NCBI GenBank assembly: GCA_027076325.1
Contig: JALTJZ010000037.1
Coordinates: forward strand, 1 to 61,456
Direction of reading: 5' to 3'
From: Chromatiales bacterium
GTDB taxonomy: Bacteria > Pseudomonadota > Gammaproteobacteria > UBA6429 > Thiohalophilaceae
DNA length: 61,456 nt
This document shows positions 58,582 through 61,456 of the stretch, one piece after another. Each line of letters starts with the position of its first letter. Position 1 is the first letter of the stretch. The position numbers and the translations under genes were made by a program. Below the pieces are notes generated by a model. It was not told where the DNA came from and made no database searches. It was given only the letters and a program-made list of their open reading frames with translations.

Positions 58582-59007
58582 ATGACAGAAATACGACTCG
58601 CAACCACCGATGTGGAAATTAAAGCCTGTTACCCGGTAATGCAGCAATTACGACCTGCGTACTCCGAAGTCACCTTTTTAGCCCAAATAAAAAAACAAAT
58701 GCAAGCCGGTTACCATTTAGCCTACCTGACAGAGGGTCGCCATGTTTGTGCGTTGGCGGGTTACCGTTATTCTGAATGTCTCGCCTGGGGGACATTTTTA
58801 TACGTGGACGACTTGATCACCGACAGTGAACAGCGCTCAAAAGGCTGTGGTAAATTACTGCTAGCGTGGCTAATACAGCAAGCAAAAAGCCATAAATGTG
58901 CTCAATTGCACCTGGATTCGGGTGTTCAGCGGCTGGATGCCCATCGTTTCTATGAAACACAGGGAATGATAAAAACAGGTTATCACTATGCTCTGGAACT
59001 TAAATAG
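58582..59007 (+). CDS. GNAT family N-acetyltransferase
   Basis: The 141-residue protein has the GNAT core. Motif A is the acetyl-CoA-binding SEQRSKGCGKLLLAWL. A strand-helix segment, CAQLHLDSGVQRLDAHRFYE, precedes the final Tyr-containing strand. The acetylated substrate is unknown. It lies 11 bases after the helicase gene on the same strand and is likely cotranscribed. Confidence 0.88.
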   Translation: MTEIRLATTDVEIKACYPVMQQLRPAYSEVTFLAQIKKQMQAGYHLAYLTEGRHVCALAGYRYSECLAWGTFLYVDDLITDSEQRSKGCGKLLLAWLIQQAKSHKCAQLHLDSGVQRLDAHRFYETQGMIKTGYHYALELK

Positions 59008-59200
59008 CTGCATGTTGCATTACTAACGAGAACCATATATTTTTATAACCCGTTGTTTTTTCAATGGTTTATTGTTAAAGTGTGCGTCAGTTCACATTTT
59101 TAATGCTAATATATTCCACAATTGTGGATCGCTTTGTTCATATATGAGACTATATTTATTTGTAGGACAAAGATGACATTTGTGGCGTTTACAAAGGTTT

Positions 59201-59788
59201 ATGGCTGAAATGGCAATACTTATTCAATATGCTAATGGTGTTCCTGGTGTGAAATTTTCACTTGATAGTGAAGAGATCACGATTGGACGCGCGTTAGATA
59301 ATGACATTAGTATTGATGATGAATTTGTCAGTAAGAAACATGCCGTTATTCAGCTAATGCATGACGAATTAACCGATCGGGTCGACTGCATCCTGATTGA
59401 TAACGACAGTACCAACCATATCTATGTTAATAACACCCAAGTCTCTGCACACCGTTTAGAAGAAAACGACCGCATCCATATTGGTCAAAATGAGTTCCGA
59501 TTTTCTTTTGATTCTGCCGCCCACCTTGACGCTGCCATCATACCGCATTTTGAAGTCGATGAAGCGCCCGGCCTTTTGCATGCCAGAGCGCGAGCTAAAA
59601 CTGAACGTTTGGCAAACGCCCAGCCTAAAAATAAGTCGGCCTTTACGGGTGTACCAGTAGATGGTTACGAAGTTGAAGATTTGAGCGATACCAAACACCA
59701 GATTGAAAACTTGCATCACGCTGATGATGAAGAAGCCAAACCCGACAAAAATGCCAAACGCTTTAGTCGTCGCCTGACTTTTATCTAA
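59201..59788 (+). CDS. FHA domain protein (second FHA gene)
   Basis: The 195-residue protein has one N-terminal FHA domain (about 22-100). Gly29-Arg30 in ITIGRALDND, Ser44 and His47 in VSKKHAVI, and Asn72 in DSTNHIYVNN are key phosphothreonine-reading residues. The rest is polar and charged, possibly disordered. ATG 59201 is preceded closely by AAAGG; ATG 59210 has better spacing, and GTG 59180 would also be open. It differs from the FHA gene at 46231 by having one domain and a different tail. It may serve either kinase in the window. Confidence 0.85.
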   Translation: MAEMAILIQYANGVPGVKFSLDSEEITIGRALDNDISIDDEFVSKKHAVIQLMHDELTDRVDCILIDNDSTNHIYVNNTQVSAHRLEENDRIHIGQNEFRFSFDSAAHLDAAIIPHFEVDEAPGLLHARARAKTERLANAQPKNKSAFTGVPVDGYEVEDLSDTKHQIENLHHADDEEAKPDKNAKRFSRRLTFI

Positions 59789-59865
59789 AATTTATTATCC
59801 CTTCTGTCAATTCTCGCGTTTTTCGTTAAAATAGCCGCTGTTGTCTATAACCGCCCGGATATTGA

Positions 59866-60591
59866 ATGCTTATTCTCGCACTTGAATCAACCACAGAAGC
59901 CTGTTCTGTTGCCCTGCTAAATGACAAAAAGCCCAAAAACACGCAAATAGTTGAGCAATTTGAAATTGTACCAAGGCAACATACTCGGCTGCTTCTGAAT
60001 ATGGTCGATAATTTATTGCACCAACAAGGTGTATCAAAAAACGATTTAACAGCCATTGCCTTTTGCCGTGGCCCCGGTGCCTTTACCGGGTTACGAATTA
60101 CAGCCGGGGTTGCACAAGGTCTGGCGTTTGGCCTGAATCTGCCACTTATTCCTGTTTCGAGCCTGGCAGCATTGGCTCAGGGTCGGTATCGTTATAACCG
60201 GCACACTGCTTTTTTGTCCTGTCTGGATGCGCGAAAGAAGGAAGTCTTCTGGGGGATCTATCAGGTAGAAGAAGGCTATGCCCGACCAGTAGGTGAAGAG
60301 CAGGTTTCGCCGCTGCAAATGGTGATGGATTCGGTTAAGTCATTACCTCAACCCAAGGTACCGTTGCAGGTTGCGGGAACAGCAACGCATTTAATAAAGG
60401 AACTGAGCGGCTCTTTTATAGAACCTGAAATTGAACTTGGCCTCACTTTTATTGACTCACTACCCGATGGCTTAAATTACCCCCATGCTTATGATGTTGC
60501 TTTTCTTGCGGCAGAAGAATATCGTCTGGGTAATACGGTTCGCGCTGAACAGGCATTGCCAGTGTATTTGCGAAACAACGTAACTGACTAA
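59866..60591 (+). CDS. tsaB: tRNA threonylcarbamoyladenosine biosynthesis protein TsaB
   Basis: TsaB is the scaffold partner of TsaD and TsaE in making t6A37 on ANN-reading tRNAs. The 241-residue ASKHA-fold protein opens LALESTTEACSVAL and has the GPGAFTGLRITAGVAQGLAF signature. PVSSLAALAQG and SCLDARKKEVFWGIY follow. Length fits the family. It is followed by a DUF302-like gene after four bases. Confidence 0.95.
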   Translation: MLILALESTTEACSVALLNDKKPKNTQIVEQFEIVPRQHTRLLLNMVDNLLHQQGVSKNDLTAIAFCRGPGAFTGLRITAGVAQGLAFGLNLPLIPVSSLAALAQGRYRYNRHTAFLSCLDARKKEVFWGIYQVEEGYARPVGEEQVSPLQMVMDSVKSLPQPKVPLQVAGTATHLIKELSGSFIEPEIELGLTFIDSLPDGLNYPHAYDVAFLAAEEYRLGNTVRAEQALPVYLRNNVTD

Positions 60592-60595
60592 AGAA

Positions 60596-61177
60596 ATGAT
60601 TATGATTAGAAAAAATATACTCTATATTCTGTTTTTATCCCTAAGCATAAATGTGTTCGCTGCACCGGAACTCGAAGCCGTACTGCCTGAAGCAGTAAGC
60701 CCCGCCACATCAACGCCACCCAGGACATCAATACCCGTAACACCCACTATTCAGGAACAACCCCCCCTTGTTGAACCACTTGTTTTTGTGCACAAAGTAA
60801 AAGGTAAAATGAATAAAATCTATAAACGCCTGTTTACCGCATTAGAAAACAATGGTTACTACGTTATTTTTGAACCCAACCTTGGGCGTAACCTTGCACA
60901 TTTTTCCAAACGCTGGGGCAAGGATTACAATAAAAACAAACTGGACTCGATTCGCAGTATGGTTTTTTGCAATGGCTGGTATGCTAATAAAATAAGCAAT
61001 AAAGACCCTAATATGCTGGCGCTGTGCCCGTTGCATGTCACACTTTTTCATAAACAGGGTTATACCAGTGTGTTATTTGTAAAACCAGGGCAGGTGTCGC
61101 AAGGCAGCGCCGCCAACAGCATAGCGCTGGAGCTAGAGCAAGATGTTATTCGGATTATTAGAGAGTCGGCGCGGTAG
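60596..61177 (+). CDS. Periplasmic DUF302-type domain protein
   Basis: The 193-residue protein has a signal peptide (MIRKNILYILFLSLSINVFA). A Pro/Thr-rich linker (about 30-58) and a globular domain follow. That domain matches the DUF302-like pattern I remember from sulfur bacteria: GKMNKIYKRLFTALENNGYY, VIFEPNLGRNLA, and the paired Cys in MVFCNGWYAN and LALCPLHV. Function of such domains is not established. Start may be ATG 60596 or ATG 60602; AAAGA suits the latter. It is probably cotranscribed with tsaB. Confidence 0.78.
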   Translation: MIMIRKNILYILFLSLSINVFAAPELEAVLPEAVSPATSTPPRTSIPVTPTIQEQPPLVEPLVFVHKVKGKMNKIYKRLFTALENNGYYVIFEPNLGRNLAHFSKRWGKDYNKNKLDSIRSMVFCNGWYANKISNKDPNMLALCPLHVTLFHKQGYTSVLFVKPGQVSQGSAANSIALELEQDVIRIIRESAR

Positions 61178-61345
61178 AAGTTATTTTGATCATAGCGATG
61201 GCTGGCTGCTATGTATAGGTTACTAAATAACCATTTAATCCGGCTAGTAGACATTTTATCCCACTATTCTTGCCGTATTTGATATTGCCGACTATTTTTC
61301 TCGCGATTAAGCCTTATATTTGATACGGTTGTCTGTGCTGAGTAG

Positions 61346-61391
61346 TATATAGACAGAATCCGTCTATATATTAAAAGACCGCACGCGGTCT
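61346..61391. repeat. Two adjacent palindromes near the window end
   Basis: TATATAGAC (61346-61354) pairs with GTCTATATA (61362-61370), and AGACCG (61376-61381) pairs with CGGTCT (61386-61391). They lie in the 279-base terminal region, which holds no gene I can support. They could be a terminator pair or part of a mobile-element or recombination site extending beyond the window. Confidence 0.5.
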
Positions 61392-61456
61392 AAATAACTG
61401 TTATGTGTAAAAAAGTAAAAAACCCGTTGGTAGCTTTAAAAACTGAACAAATAGAA

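Noticed and set aside
61376-61413. Integron attC-like site suggested by a palindrome followed by GTTATGTG
   Set aside because: The core sites and bulges of an attC are not identifiable, no cassette or integrase gene is visible, and the similarity is a few bases.
1-61456. Prophage, CRISPR array or complete insertion sequence
   Set aside because: No phage structural genes, evenly spaced repeat-spacer units or transposase genes were recognised.

Overview
The window is chromosomal DNA from a gammaproteobacterium of moderate-to-low GC (judged by eye, not computed). The evidence is gene order: yhbY|rlmE-ftsH-folP-glmM-tpiA-secG-tRNA-Leu(GAG), then tig-clpP-clpX-lon-hupB-tRNA-Val-tRNA-Asp-ppiD, fabI and a Yej-type peptide ABC operon. 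As I recall it, this matches the order in Pseudomonas and relatives. A YoaA-type helicase, PBP1B, KdsB and PilT proteins fit the same class. A DUF302-type protein and the kinase/FHA genes suggest an environmental lineage, such as a sulfur- or methyl-compound user, but the order cannot be fixed from this sequence.

Layout. 1-6.6 kb: rRNA methylation, membrane proteolysis, folate, cell-wall precursor, glycolysis and secretion genes ending at tRNA-Leu(GAG). 6.7-12 kb: a chemoreceptor, then late cobalamin genes (cobQ divergent from cbiB-cobD). 12.2-21 kb: tRNA-Leu(UAG) and the protein quality-control block. 21-30.1 kb: a cation-coupled carboxylate/amino-acid carrier, fabI, and a four-gene peptide ABC operon. 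30.3-34.9 kb: TlpA-like thioredoxin, periplasmic protein, site-2 protease, a small conserved-looking gene, a cold-shock gene behind a duplicated leader, an orphan antitoxin-like protein and an APC permease. 35-40.8 kb: a transmembrane Ser/Thr kinase, a periplasmic protein, kdsB and an EAL-HDOD protein. 40.9-46.1 kb: TetR-TolC-RND efflux operon without an adaptor gene. 46.1-52.1 kb: a small MITE-like element, then a leftward cluster of a small protein, a HEAT-repeat Ser/Thr kinase, two PilT-type ATPases and an FHA protein. 52.2-61.5 kb: NlpC/P60 lipoprotein, coiled-coil protein, PBP1B, TPR lipoprotein, YoaA-type helicase, GNAT, a second FHA protein, tsaB and a DUF302-type periplasmic protein.

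The strongest candidate for an undescribed system is the 46.2-52.1 kb cluster. It joins a cytoplasmic HEAT-repeat Hanks kinase, a tandem-FHA reader and two pilus-retraction-type ATPases in one apparent operon. That suggests phospho-threonine control of twitching or pilus retraction. A second, membrane-spanning kinase and another FHA protein lie elsewhere in the window; no PP2C-type phosphatase was recognised. Other notable points are an RND operon with no adaptor, a substrate-binding lipoprotein with a C-terminal membrane helix, a 132-bp inverted-repeat element with CTAG flanks, and direct repeats upstream of cspA and of a coiled-coil gene. No phage, CRISPR array, complete insertion sequence or riboswitch was recognised.
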